Source: Xanthobacteraceae bacterium 501b
GTDB taxonomy: Bacteria; Pseudomonadota; Alphaproteobacteria; Rhizobiales; Xanthobacteraceae
Assembly: GCA_000378025.1 (NCBI GenBank)
Contig: KB899087.1
Span: 2,418,001-2,482,000 of the forward strand
Reading direction: 5' to 3'
DNA length: 64,000 bases
Below are positions 32,855 to 41,504 of the stretch, one piece after another. A program made the translations under genes and the position numbers. Each line of letters opens with the position of its first letter. Within the stretch, counting starts at the first letter, position 1. The notes beneath the pieces were generated by a model. That model was not told the origin of the DNA and did not search any database. It saw only the letters and a list, made by a program, of their open reading frames with translations.

Positions 32855-33895
32855 ATGGCCGCCGAGGAAACGCTGGTGAACACCACGACACGTCAATTGC
32901 AGACGGCGAAGGATGAGCTGGAGAGGTCGGTGATCCGCATCACCGCGCCGGGCCGGCTGCATCTCGGATTCCTCGATCTCGCCGGCACCCTCGGAAGGCA
33001 TTTCGGCAGCCTCGGCATAACGTTGGACCGTCCCGCGACCGTGGTCCGGCTGCGCCGCGCCGACACCCTCATCGCCAGCGGGCCGGATGCCGATCGCGCC
33101 CTTGTGGCCGTTGAAAAAGCCGCCGCCCGTTTCAACCTCGACCCGCGGGTGGAGGTGACGGTGGAAGCGGCGCTGCCGCCGCATTCGGGCCTCGGCTCCG
33201 GTACCCAGCTCGGCCTCGCCGTGGCAACCGGGCTCTGCCTCGTCAACGGGCTCGACCTGTCCCCGCGCGAGATCGGCGCGGCTTTGGGTCGCGGCGCCCG
33301 CTCCGCCATCGGCATCGGCGCCTTCACCGAGGGCGGGGTGATCCTCGATGGCGGCAAGAGGCGGGGATCGGACGCACCACCCCCCATTCTTTCCCGCCTG
33401 CCCTTCCCCGAGCACTGGCGTCTGCTGCTGGTATATGACCACGGCCATCAGGGACTTAGCGGGCCGGAGGAGGTGAAGGCGATGGAGGGCCTGCCGCCTT
33501 TCGCCGACACGCTGGCCGGCCATATGTCCCGGCTCGCCGTGATGGTGGCACTCCCTGCGCTGGCGGAGCAGGATGTGGATTACTTCGCCGCCGCAGTAGG
33601 CGAAATGCAGCGACTGCTCGGAGAGCACTATGCGAGTGCCCAGGGCGGCCGCTATACAAGTGCTTCCGTCGCCGAGGTGATGGAGTGGCTGGAGGCGCGC
33701 GGCCTGCGCGGCCTCGGCCAGAGTTCCTGGGGTCCCACGGGTTTTGCCATTGTCGGCAGCCCCGAGGAGGCCGACCAGCTTCTCAGCGAGGCCCGGAGCC
33801 GCTTCGGCGACCGGCCCGCTCTGGCTTTCGACTGCGCGCGCGGCAGCAATGCCGGGGCGCGGATCGAATGGCTTGCCTGCGTCGAGCAGTGCTAG
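32855..33895 (+). CDS. Beta-ribofuranosylaminobenzene 5'-phosphate synthase
   Basis: This 346-residue GHMP-kinase-superfamily enzyme condenses PRPP with 4-hydroxybenzoate or p-aminobenzoate, with decarboxylation, the first committed step of H4MPT synthesis. Typical motifs are IRITAPGRLHLGFLDLAG at about residue 28 and the glycine-rich PPHSGLGSGTQLGLAVATGLC near 110. GLGQSSWGPTGFAIV lies near 290. It is divergent from pcd-fhc with 136 bases between, which should hold both promoters. Confidence 0.93.
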   Translation: MAAEETLVNTTTRQLQTAKDELERSVIRITAPGRLHLGFLDLAGTLGRHFGSLGITLDRPATVVRLRRADTLIASGPDADRALVAVEKAAARFNLDPRVEVTVEAALPPHSGLGSGTQLGLAVATGLCLVNGLDLSPREIGAALGRGARSAIGIGAFTEGGVILDGGKRRGSDAPPPILSRLPFPEHWRLLLVYDHGHQGLSGPEEVKAMEGLPPFADTLAGHMSRLAVMVALPALAEQDVDYFAAAVGEMQRLLGEHYASAQGGRYTSASVAEVMEWLEARGLRGLGQSSWGPTGFAIVGSPEEADQLLSEARSRFGDRPALAFDCARGSNAGARIEWLACVEQC

Positions 33896-33984
33896 CGACG
33901 GTTTTGGCGTCCCGCCCGCGTCGCTCCCTTCATCTTCCGTATGAGAGGCCGCAAGGCCCGATTCTGACCTAGGGAACGCACGCC

Positions 33985-34881
33985 ATGGCGGACATCGCCC
34001 CCATTCTCCACATCATCTCGCCACTTCGCCACGTCAGCCCGTTCGACGTCAACATGGCGGTCGATGCCGGCTACACCACCATCCTCCCCTATTCCGGGGT
34101 GACGCTCGACGAGGTCGGCGACCTGACGCAGGACATGATGTTCTCGCGCCATCCCGACGCCGCCCCGCGCACCGGCCTGTTCATCGGCGGCAAGGATGCG
34201 GGCCTCGCGCTCGACATGGCCAACAAGGCGAAGAGCGTGCTGTTCCCGCCCTTCGAGATTTCCATCTTCGTCGACCCGGCCGGCTCCTTCACCACCGCCG
34301 CCGCCATGGTGGCGGAAGTCGAGCTGAAGCTGCGCCCCTCCCGCCCCGAGGGGCTCAAGGGCGTGAAGGTGCAGGTCTATGGCGCCACCGGCGTGGTCGG
34401 CGGCATCGCTGGCGTGATCGCGGCGCAGGCGGGCGCAGAGGTGACGCTGGTCAGCCACCGCGACATCGAGGCGGTCGAAGCCAAGGCCCGCGACTTCAAG
34501 CAGCGCTTCGGCGTCGACCTCGCCAGCGCCACTGGCAAGAACGAAGACGACAAGCGCGCACTGGTCGCGGATGTCGAAGTGGTGCTGGCCTGTGGCCGGG
34601 CGGGGGTGGAAATCCTCTCCGCCGATGTGCTGGCCGAGGCGAAGCACCTCAAGGTCGCGGCCGATGTCAACGCCGTGCCGCCCGCAGGCATCGCCGGCAT
34701 CGACGCCCATGCCAATGGCAAGCCGCTGGCCCATGGCGCGCTCGGCATCGGCGCGCTGACCATCGGCCATCTCAAATACCGCGTGCAGCATGAACTTCTC
34801 CAGCGCATGCGCGTCGCGCCCTCGGCGATGACCATCGGGTTTGAAGATGCCTTCGTCCTCGCGCGATCCCTCACGGCCTGA
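33985..34881 (+). CDS. mtdB: NAD(P)-dependent methylene-H4MPT dehydrogenase
   Basis: This 298-residue MtdB oxidises methylene-H4MPT to methenyl-H4MPT. The N-terminus ILHIISPLRHVSPFDVNMAVDAGY is characteristic of MtdB. The NAD(P)-binding Rossmann motif VYGATGVVGGIAGVIAAQAGAEV begins at about residue 131. The C-terminus (RVAPSAMTIGFEDAFVLARSLTA) overlaps the start of the following ATP-grasp gene by about 35 bases. Confidence 0.95.
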   Translation: MADIAPILHIISPLRHVSPFDVNMAVDAGYTTILPYSGVTLDEVGDLTQDMMFSRHPDAAPRTGLFIGGKDAGLALDMANKAKSVLFPPFEISIFVDPAGSFTTAAAMVAEVELKLRPSRPEGLKGVKVQVYGATGVVGGIAGVIAAQAGAEVTLVSHRDIEAVEAKARDFKQRFGVDLASATGKNEDDKRALVADVEVVLACGRAGVEILSADVLAEAKHLKVAADVNAVPPAGIAGIDAHANGKPLAHGALGIGALTIGHLKYRVQHELLQRMRVAPSAMTIGFEDAFVLARSLTA

Positions 34882-36007
34882 GGACGGGTTCGATGTCGTC
34901 CTTGCCGGCATCGCCGCGCGTGGGCTGGCCGCCAGCGCCCGCCGCGCCGGCCTGCGCGCCCTTGTCCTCGACCTGTTCGCGGACGAGGATACGCGCGCAT
35001 TGGCGTCGCATGCCGTCCAGCTGCGCCGCCGCGACGGCTTCGCCCTCGACCCGGACGATCTCCTCGAACAGCTGGGCCGCCATGCCGGGGCGGATGTCCA
35101 GCTCGTGCTCGGCACCGGCTTCGAGGACGCACCGGAGATTGTCGCCCAGCTGGCGGCGCGCTTTCGTCTCGTGGGCAGCGGTGCGGACACCCTCGCCCGG
35201 CTCAAGGACCCCGTCCTCTTCGCCCGGCAATTGGCCGCTCTCGGCATTCCCCATCCCCGGCTCTTTGCCGGAGAGGCGCCGGAGGATGCGCGTGCGCTGG
35301 AAAAGCGCGTCGGCGGCTCGGGTGGCGGGCATGTCCGCCCGGCGCGGCGGGCGCGCGGCGCGGGCTGGTATCTGCAGGAGTTCGTGGAAGGGCGCAGCGT
35401 CTCCGCCCTGTTTCTCGGCAATGGCGAAGGGGCCCACCTCCTCGCCTTCTCCGAGCAATGGTGCGACGCGAGCGACGACGCCCCGTTCCGCTATGGCGGC
35501 TGCGCCGGGCCTGTCGCCCTGGAGGACGCGCGCGTCCGGCAGGTCGCCGACGCTCTCTCCAGGCTTACCGGAGCCGTCGGCCTCAGGGGTCTCGCCAGCG
35601 CCGATCTCATCCTCCACGAAGAAGGCTGGCACCTCATCGAGGTCAATCCCCGGCCGGGCGCGACGCTGGACATCTTCGACGCTCCCCCGCTGCCGCCCCT
35701 GTTGCGACTTCACCTCGACGCCTGCGCGGGCCGATTGCCGGAGCTCCCGCTCCTTGTCCCCGGCGCGAACGTGGAGGCCCGGGCCGCCGGCCTATTTTAC
35801 GCACCCGCCGCCATCGTGCTGAGGGACGCGCTGCCCGACTGGACAGCCGACCGTCCCGCCCCAGGCACGCGCATCGCGGCGGGCGAACCCGTCTGCACGG
35901 TGCGGGCGGCCGGGCGCGACATTGCCGAAGCCCGCGCCGTTCTGGCGCGGCGCATGGATCATCTTTCGCGCGCGCTGAGCACAGCCAGCCGCGCAGCTGC
36001 GGAGTAA
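34847..36007 (+). CDS. ATP-grasp protein of the H4MPT/methylofuran island
   Basis: This 386-residue protein has an N-terminal Rossmann-like region (FDVVLAGIAARGLAASARRAGL), a central ATP-grasp domain (GWYLQEFVEGRSVSALFLG; ASADLILHEEGWHLIEVNPRPGATLDIFD) and a C-terminal extension. The EVNPRPG motif supplies Mg-ATP ligands. ATP-grasp enzymes ligate a carboxylate to an amine; in this setting it may add a glutamate or similar unit to methylofuran or H4MPT. The ATG lies inside the end of mtdB; a TTG six bases earlier is also possible. Mch follows after 7 bases. Confidence 0.8.
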   Translation: MPSSSRDPSRPEDGFDVVLAGIAARGLAASARRAGLRALVLDLFADEDTRALASHAVQLRRRDGFALDPDDLLEQLGRHAGADVQLVLGTGFEDAPEIVAQLAARFRLVGSGADTLARLKDPVLFARQLAALGIPHPRLFAGEAPEDARALEKRVGGSGGGHVRPARRARGAGWYLQEFVEGRSVSALFLGNGEGAHLLAFSEQWCDASDDAPFRYGGCAGPVALEDARVRQVADALSRLTGAVGLRGLASADLILHEEGWHLIEVNPRPGATLDIFDAPPLPPLLRLHLDACAGRLPELPLLVPGANVEARAAGLFYAPAAIVLRDALPDWTADRPAPGTRIAAGEPVCTVRAAGRDIAEARAVLARRMDHLSRALSTASRAAAE

Positions 36008-36014
36008 CTCTCCC

Positions 36015-36986
36015 ATGGCGGACCTTATTCTGGACGGGCTGAAGCCGAGCGTTGCGGCGCTTGCGGCGCCCCTCGTCGACCATCTCGTCGCCAACGCCAC
36101 CACGCTGCGGCTCGGCATCAGCAAAAGCCCCTGCGGCGCCCTCCTGGTCGATGCCGGCATCGCCGCGCGCGGCGGGCTGGAAGCGGGCCGGCGCATCGCC
36201 GAAATCTGCCTCGGCGGCCTCGGCGCGGTCGGCCTTTCCACCAGCGGGCGTTTTCCGCGCTGGGGCACGATGGTGACGGTGACGACCGCCGATCCGGTCA
36301 TCGCCTGCCTCGGTAGCCAGTATGCCGGCTGGAGCCTGGCGGAAGGCGATTTCTTCGCTCTCGGCTCGGGCCCGGCCCGCGCGCTGTGGGGGAAGGAAGC
36401 TCTGTTCGAGGAACTCGGCTATCGCGACAGCGCCGACCAGGCCTGCCTGGTGCTCGAAGTCGATAAGCTGCCCCCGGACGTTCTGGTCGCCCGCATCGCC
36501 GAGGAATGCGGCATCGCGCCGGAGAAGCTGACACTGATCCTCACCCCCACGTCGAGCCTCGCCGGCACGGTGCAGATCGTCGCCCGGGTGCTGGAAGTGG
36601 CGCTGCACAAGACGCATGCGCTGCATTTTCCGCTCGACCGCGTGGTCGATGGCATCGGCGCCTCGCCCTTGCCGCCGCCAGCGCCGGATTTCGTCGCCGC
36701 CATGGGCCGCACCAATGACGCCACCCTCTATGGCGGCGATGTGCAGCTCTTCGTCACCGGGCCGGAAGAAGAAGCGCGGGCGCTGGCCGAGGGGCTGCCG
36801 AGTTCCTCGTCGCGCGACCATGGCCGCACCTTCGCGGAGATCTTCACCGCCTATAAGGGCGATTTCTACGCCATGGACCCGATGCTGTTCAGCCCCGCCC
36901 GCGTCACGGTGACGGCGCTGGAAACCGGCCGCAGCTTCACCTTCGGCGCGTTCCATGAGGATGTTCTGGAGCGCTCCTTCGCATGA
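36015..36986 (+). CDS. mch: Methenyltetrahydromethanopterin cyclohydrolase
   Basis: This 323-residue Mch hydrolyses methenyl-H4MPT to formyl-H4MPT, between MtdB and Fhc in the formaldehyde oxidation route. Typical motifs are LGISKSPCGALLVDAG near residue 35, SRYAGW-like SQYAGWSLAEGDFFALGSGPARAL near 98 and GRTNDATLYGGDVQLFV near 233. It needs no cofactor. The stop overlaps the downstream RimK-type gene by 4 bases. Confidence 0.96.
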   Translation: MADLILDGLKPSVAALAAPLVDHLVANATTLRLGISKSPCGALLVDAGIAARGGLEAGRRIAEICLGGLGAVGLSTSGRFPRWGTMVTVTTADPVIACLGSQYAGWSLAEGDFFALGSGPARALWGKEALFEELGYRDSADQACLVLEVDKLPPDVLVARIAEECGIAPEKLTLILTPTSSLAGTVQIVARVLEVALHKTHALHFPLDRVVDGIGASPLPPPAPDFVAAMGRTNDATLYGGDVQLFVTGPEEEARALAEGLPSSSSRDHGRTFAEIFTAYKGDFYAMDPMLFSPARVTVTALETGRSFTFGAFHEDVLERSFA

Positions 36987-37903
36987 GCGTGGAACGCTCC
37001 GAGACGGTCGTCATCTTCACCGAGGATGCCGATTGGCACACACGCCGGCTGAAGGCGGCGATCGAGCGCGAGGGCTTTGCTGTCCTCGTGCTCTCCCTGA
37101 ATGATTGCGGCTTCGCCATTGGCGGCACCGCGCACGGGCTGGTGCTGCCGGGCCTCGGCGACGCTCTGCCCGCCGCCGCCTTCGTCCGCCTCATCGCCAA
37201 GGGCTCGACCGAGCAGATCACCGCCCGGCTCGGCCTGCTGCACGCGCTCTCGGCGCTCGGCGTGAAGGTGATGAACGATGCCCGCGCGGTCGAGCGCTGC
37301 GTCGACAAGTCGATGACCAGCTTCCTTATCGCGCAGGCCGGCCTGCCCACCCCACGCAGCTTCGTCAGCGAGGACCGGGCGGCGATGCAGGCGCTGCTCG
37401 ACGCCGCGCCGGGCGACATGGTGCTGAAGCCGCTCTTCGGGGCGCAGGGCCGGGGCATCCGTCGCCTCTCGCCCCGCACGCTGCTGCCCGAGCCGGAAAA
37501 GGTCGGCGGCCTGTATTATCTCCAGGATTTCGTCGCCGCGCCCACGGCCGAGAGCTATCAGGACTGGCGGGTCTTCGTCATTGGCGGGACAGTGGCCGGC
37601 GCGATGCTGCGCCGCTCGCCAGTGTGGATTACCAATATCCACCAGGGCGCGGTCGGCGTGCCGGCACCGTTCGACACTCGCGCCCATGATCTCGCCATCC
37701 GCGCCACGGCGGCGGTGGGCGCCGATTACGCCGGGGTGGACCTGATCGAAGACGCGAGGGGGCAGCTTCAGGTGCTGGAGGTCAATTCCATGCCGGCCTG
37801 GAAAGGCCTGCAGAAGGCGATCGAGGTCGACATCGCCGCGGCGCTGGCCCGCCATCTCGCGACCCAGCTGGCCGCGCCCCGGCGCGTGGCCGTGCCGGCA
37901 TGA
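36983..37903 (+). CDS. RimK-family ATP-grasp ligase (H4MPT glutamate ligase-like)
   Basis: This 306-residue ATP-grasp ligase of the RimK/MptN branch has PGDMVLKPLFGAQGRGIRRL (ATP-binding loop at about 140), SYQDWRVFVIGG, and the Mg-binding VDLIEDARGQLQVLEVNSMPAWKGLQ at the C-terminus. Relatives add L-glutamate to tetrahydromethanopterin or to ribosomal proteins; the location next to mch favours a pterin or methylofuran substrate. Overlaps mch and the CitG-like gene by 4 bases on each side, so it is translationally coupled. Confidence 0.87.
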   Translation: MSVERSETVVIFTEDADWHTRRLKAAIEREGFAVLVLSLNDCGFAIGGTAHGLVLPGLGDALPAAAFVRLIAKGSTEQITARLGLLHALSALGVKVMNDARAVERCVDKSMTSFLIAQAGLPTPRSFVSEDRAAMQALLDAAPGDMVLKPLFGAQGRGIRRLSPRTLLPEPEKVGGLYYLQDFVAAPTAESYQDWRVFVIGGTVAGAMLRRSPVWITNIHQGAVGVPAPFDTRAHDLAIRATAAVGADYAGVDLIEDARGQLQVLEVNSMPAWKGLQKAIEVDIAAALARHLATQLAAPRRVAVPA

Positions 37904-38724
37904 ACGCCGACGCCATCGCCGCCGCCTTCCGCGCCGCCTGCCATGCCGAGCTCGACGCGCTGAAGGCGGGCAATGTCCACCGCTTCAGCGCCGGCCACGG
38001 CATGGAGGTGGCGCATTTCGAACGCGCGGCGCAGGCGGCGGCGCCCGCCCTCGCCGCGCCGGGAAAGCCGGTGGGCGAGCGGATCGAGGCGGCGGTGGCG
38101 GCCTCGCTGGATGCGACCGGCCTCAACACCAATCTCGGCATCATTCTCCTCTGCGCACCCCTCGCGGCGGCAGCGGAACAGCCCGGCCCGCTGCGGGAAA
38201 ATCTCGACGCGGTGCTGACCGGCCTCGACATCACGGACGCGCTGGCCGCCTTCCGCGCCATCGCTGCGGCCAATCCCGGCGGTCTCGGCCGGCACGCGGG
38301 CCATGATGTGGCGGCGCCGGCCCGCATCGGGCTACGCGAGGCGATGGCGGAGGCGGCGAGCCGCGACCGCATCGCCCGGCAATATGTCAGCGGCTTCACC
38401 GATGTATTCGAGATCGGCCTCGCGCGCCTTGCCGAACTCGCCGACGCCGAGCCGGAAGCGCGCACCGAGGCGGTGCATCTCGCCTTCATGGCCGCGTTCC
38501 CGGACAGCCACATCGCCCGCAAATTCGGCGACGCCGCCGCCGAGCAGGTCCGCACTGAGGCGGCGGAACTCACGGGAACCGTGGATTTCCGCGCCACGGC
38601 CGAGAGACGCCGCGCGCCGCTGCATGCCTTCGACGCCAGCCTGAAAGCGCGCGGCCTCAACCCTGGCACCAGCGCCGATCTCACCGTGGCGACGCTGTTC
38701 GCCGCCGCGCTGCTCAGCCCATGA
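37900..38724 (+). CDS. Triphosphoribosyl-dephospho-CoA synthase-like protein (CitG/MdcB family)
   Basis: This 274-residue all-helical protein shares the CitG/MdcB core (LDALKAGNVHRFSAGHGMEVAHFERAA; LNTNLGIILLCAPL). CitG transfers a phosphoribosyl-linked group from ATP to dephospho-CoA. No citrate or malonate lyase genes are nearby, so a related transfer in H4MPT synthesis (H4MPT carries ribose-phosphate units) is more likely; this is inference. Its last 11 bases overlap the convergent HisA-like gene. Confidence 0.82.
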   Translation: MNADAIAAAFRAACHAELDALKAGNVHRFSAGHGMEVAHFERAAQAAAPALAAPGKPVGERIEAAVAASLDATGLNTNLGIILLCAPLAAAAEQPGPLRENLDAVLTGLDITDALAAFRAIAAANPGGLGRHAGHDVAAPARIGLREAMAEAASRDRIARQYVSGFTDVFEIGLARLAELADAEPEARTEAVHLAFMAAFPDSHIARKFGDAAAEQVRTEAAELTGTVDFRATAERRRAPLHAFDASLKARGLNPGTSADLTVATLFAAALLSP

Positions 38725-39412
38725 ACGCCGCGATATCCGCCCGCGACAGCCGCCCGTCATGCAGCGCGCTCGCCAGCAAGACGCCGGCGATGCCGAGCTC
38801 GGCCAGATGATGAAGGTCGCCCACGTCGCGCACCCCACCCGCCGCATAGACGCGGCGGCCCTCCGCCCGCGCGCGAATGGCAGACAGGCGCGCCATATCG
38901 GGCCCCTGCCCGGCGCCGACCCGCGCCAGCGTCATCACGATCACCGCTTGCGGCCACAGGGCGGCGTTGTCGTGCAGCGCCAAAGGCCCGCGCGGGCCTT
39001 CCGGCCCGTAGTCGAGAGAGAGCAGCCCGGCCCCGCTCGCCAAAGCTGCCTCCGCTTCGGCGAGATCGGCGAGGCTCTCGCTGCCGATCACCGGCCGGCC
39101 CGGACCGCCTGCGACCCGGCGGGACAGCGTGGCGGGAGAGGCATCACCCGCATCCACCCACAGAGCCAGCCCGGGATGACGCGCCGCGAGGGCCTCCAGC
39201 ACCGCGTCATGCCCCCCGTTGCCGGCTATGGCGTCGAGATCGGCGATATAGAGCGTGCGGAAGGCGCCGAGCGCCAGCAGCCCGTCGGCCACGTCCGGCG
39301 GGGCGGCGCTGGCGGCGAGCGGCGTCTCGATCGGACGGTAGGCCTCGCGGGCGCCGCGCCGCGCGTGGACCACCGCACCTCCCATCAGGTCGATCACGGG
39401 TATAAGTTCCAC
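38714..39412 (-). CDS. HisA/HisF-like TIM-barrel protein
   Basis: This 232-residue protein begins at GTG (VELIPVIDLMGGAVVHARRG) after GAGAGGAA. It has the HisA fold, with acidic residues at the positions of the two HisA catalytic aspartates: D8 (IPVIDL) and D134 (LLSLDYG). GSESLADLAEAE and VYAAGGVRDVGDL complete the barrel. No histidine genes are nearby. Embedded in the island on the opposite strand, it probably handles an Amadori-type or phosphoribosyl intermediate of cofactor synthesis; the reaction is unknown. Confidence 0.83.
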   Translation of the reverse strand: MELIPVIDLMGGAVVHARRGAREAYRPIETPLAASAAPPDVADGLLALGAFRTLYIADLDAIAGNGGHDAVLEALAARHPGLALWVDAGDASPATLSRRVAGGPGRPVIGSESLADLAEAEAALASGAGLLSLDYGPEGPRGPLALHDNAALWPQAVIVMTLARVGAGQGPDMARLSAIRARAEGRRVYAAGGVRDVGDLHHLAELGIAGVLLASALHDGRLSRADIAAFMG

Positions 39413-39442
39413 CTTCGGCGTTCCTCTCTGGCACTTCGGTAG

Positions 39443-40405
39443 ATGTTGGTCTTTGTCGTTGAAACGGTCACGGGGGGCGGCGCCCTCGGTGCGGAACTGT
39501 CCGCCTCGCTCATAGCCGAAGGCGCGCTGATGCGCGACACGCTGATCGGCGATCTGGAGGACCTGCCGGGCGTGCGGGTCATCACCACCCATGATGCGCG
39601 CTTTCCCGCCCCGCCGCGCGGCACCAGCACGGCGCTGCGTCTCGGCGACGATCCGCGCTCGATCTGGCGGCTGATGGCGCAGGAGGCCGATGCCTGCTGG
39701 CCCATCGCGCCGGAAAGCGGGGGCGTTCTTGAAGCGCTGGTGCGCGACTTTCGCGCCCATTGCCGGCGCGTGGTGGCGCCGCAGGCCGAGACCATCGCCC
39801 TGTGCTCCAGTAAGAGCCGCACCGCGCAGGCGCTGGCGGCGGCCGGCGTCAAGGTCGTTCCCACCTGGTCGCTCGATGCGCTGCCCGAGGGCATGGACGG
39901 CACCTTCGTCGTCAAGCCGGATGACGGTGCCGGCGGGCACGGTGTCCGCATCCTCGATCACCGCCCGACGCCGCCGCTGCCGGCCGGCCATGTCGTGCAG
40001 CCCTTCATCACGGGTGAAGCCGCGAGCCTCACCTTGCTGTGCCAAAGCGGGCGCACCCATGTGCTCACCGCCAATCGCCAGCATATCGCGCGGGTGGATG
40101 GTACATTGCGCTTCACCGGCGTCACCGTCGGCGCCTTCCCGGTCGATGACGCTCTGCGCGCCTTCGGGGAGCGCGTGGGTGCGGCGCTACCGGGGCTGCA
40201 CGGGCTGGTCGGCGTGGATTATATCGCTACCGCTGAGGGGCCGGTGGCGGTGGAGGTCAATCCGCGCCTCACCACCTCCTATGCCGGCCTGCGCCGGGCG
40301 TTGGCGGTCAATCCGCTCGCCTTCATGGCAGAGTTCATCCGCGATGGCGTGGTGCCGGACCTGCCGCACCTGCCGCCCGCGCTTCCTGTCGACATCGTGC
40401 CCTGA
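39443..40405 (+). CDS. ATP-grasp ligase, MfnD-like
   Basis: This 320-residue ATP-grasp protein resembles tyramine-L-glutamate ligase MfnD of methanofuran synthesis. Key parts are SKSRTAQALAAAGVKVVPTW (about 115), FVVKPDDGAGGHGVRIL (ATP loop near 155) and GLVGVDYIATAEGPVAVEVNPRLTTSYAGLRRAL (metal ligands near 260). It would add glutamate to the tyramine/aminomethylfuran moiety of methylofuran. It begins 30 bases from the divergent HisA-like gene, so both promoters must overlap. Confidence 0.85.
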   Translation: MLVFVVETVTGGGALGAELSASLIAEGALMRDTLIGDLEDLPGVRVITTHDARFPAPPRGTSTALRLGDDPRSIWRLMAQEADACWPIAPESGGVLEALVRDFRAHCRRVVAPQAETIALCSSKSRTAQALAAAGVKVVPTWSLDALPEGMDGTFVVKPDDGAGGHGVRILDHRPTPPLPAGHVVQPFITGEAASLTLLCQSGRTHVLTANRQHIARVDGTLRFTGVTVGAFPVDDALRAFGERVGAALPGLHGLVGVDYIATAEGPVAVEVNPRLTTSYAGLRRALAVNPLAFMAEFIRDGVVPDLPHLPPALPVDIVP

Positions 40406-40430
40406 AAATGACCGTGACCAAGGATTTGCC

Positions 40431-41474
40431 GTGAAGAGAATTGCCCGCCTGGGATGGGATGTCGGCGGCGCCCATGTGAAGCTTGCCGCCTTCGGGCAGG
40501 ATGGAAGGCTGAAAGCCGTGCGGATCGCCCCCTGCCCGGTGTGGAAGGGCGAGGAGACGCTGGCCCTCGCCCTGCGCGAATTGCGCGCCGAGTTCGAGCC
40601 CGACGTGCCCTCCGCCGTCACCATGACCGCCGAGGGCGCCGATCTCTGGCCCGACCGCCGCGCCGGGGTGATCGGCACGGCGGCGTTGCTGATGCGCGAG
40701 CTTGCCGGCGCGCCGCTGGTGCTGTTCGCCGGGCCGGAAGGCTTCGTGCCGCCCGAGCGCGCCGCCGAGCATGCCGACCACATCGCTTCGGCCAATTGGT
40801 ACGCCGCCGCCGCCGTACTCTCTCATCTGCTGCCCGGCGGCATTCTCGTCGACATCGGCTCGACCACCGCCGATCTCATCCCCTTTGACAGCGGCCGGGT
40901 GACGGCGCGCGGCTTCTCCGACGCCGAGCGCCTCGCCAGCAATGAGCTGGTCTATACCGGCGCCGCCCGAACGCCGGTCATGGCGCTGGCCCATGAGGCG
41001 CCGTTCGAGGGCCGGTGGCTGCCGATGATGGCCGAGCACTTCGCCACGACGGCGGATATTCACCGCCTTACCGGCGCCCTCGCCGAGGAGGCCGACCTGC
41101 ACCCGAGCGCCGATGGCGGGCCGAAGACGATCGAGGCCAGCGCCCGGCGGCTGCTGCGTATGGTGGGGCATGATTTCTCGCCGCCGCTGCTGCCCAAGGC
41201 GCAGGCCCTCGCCCGCCACCTCGCCGAGGCGCAGCTTGCCCGCATCGGGCGCGCCTTCGACTGCGTCGCCTCGGCCCAGGAGAACGGGCCCGAACTTTTG
41301 GTCGGTGCCGGCGTTGGACGGTTCATGGCGGCGCGGCTCGCCGAGCGGCGCGACCTCGCCTATCTCGACCTTGCCGACGTGCTGACCGACGACCCCGCCC
41401 TTTCCCGCCAGGCGGCGGATTGCGCGCCCGCCGTCGCGGTCGGCCTGCTCGCCGCCGCCCTCGACGCCGCCTGA
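40431..41474 (+). CDS. Hydantoinase/oxoprolinase-family protein, MfnF-like
   Basis: This 347-residue actin-fold protein starts at GTG (MKRIARLGWDVGGAHVKLAAFGQDG) with AAGGA 7 bases upstream. GWDVGGAHVK and GGILVDIGSTTADLIPF are the two phosphate-binding motifs of the ASKHA fold. Archaeal MfnF, of this family, joins aminomethylfuran diphosphate to the glutamyl-tyramine unit; the same role in methylofuran synthesis is inferred. It follows the MfnD-like gene by 25 bases and precedes folB by 30. Confidence 0.87.
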   Translation: MKRIARLGWDVGGAHVKLAAFGQDGRLKAVRIAPCPVWKGEETLALALRELRAEFEPDVPSAVTMTAEGADLWPDRRAGVIGTAALLMRELAGAPLVLFAGPEGFVPPERAAEHADHIASANWYAAAAVLSHLLPGGILVDIGSTTADLIPFDSGRVTARGFSDAERLASNELVYTGAARTPVMALAHEAPFEGRWLPMMAEHFATTADIHRLTGALAEEADLHPSADGGPKTIEASARRLLRMVGHDFSPPLLPKAQALARHLAEAQLARIGRAFDCVASAQENGPELLVGAGVGRFMAARLAERRDLAYLDLADVLTDDPALSRQAADCAPAVAVGLLAAALDAA

Positions 41475-41504
41475 CCCACATTCGAACCGACCGGAACCCT
41501 GCCC

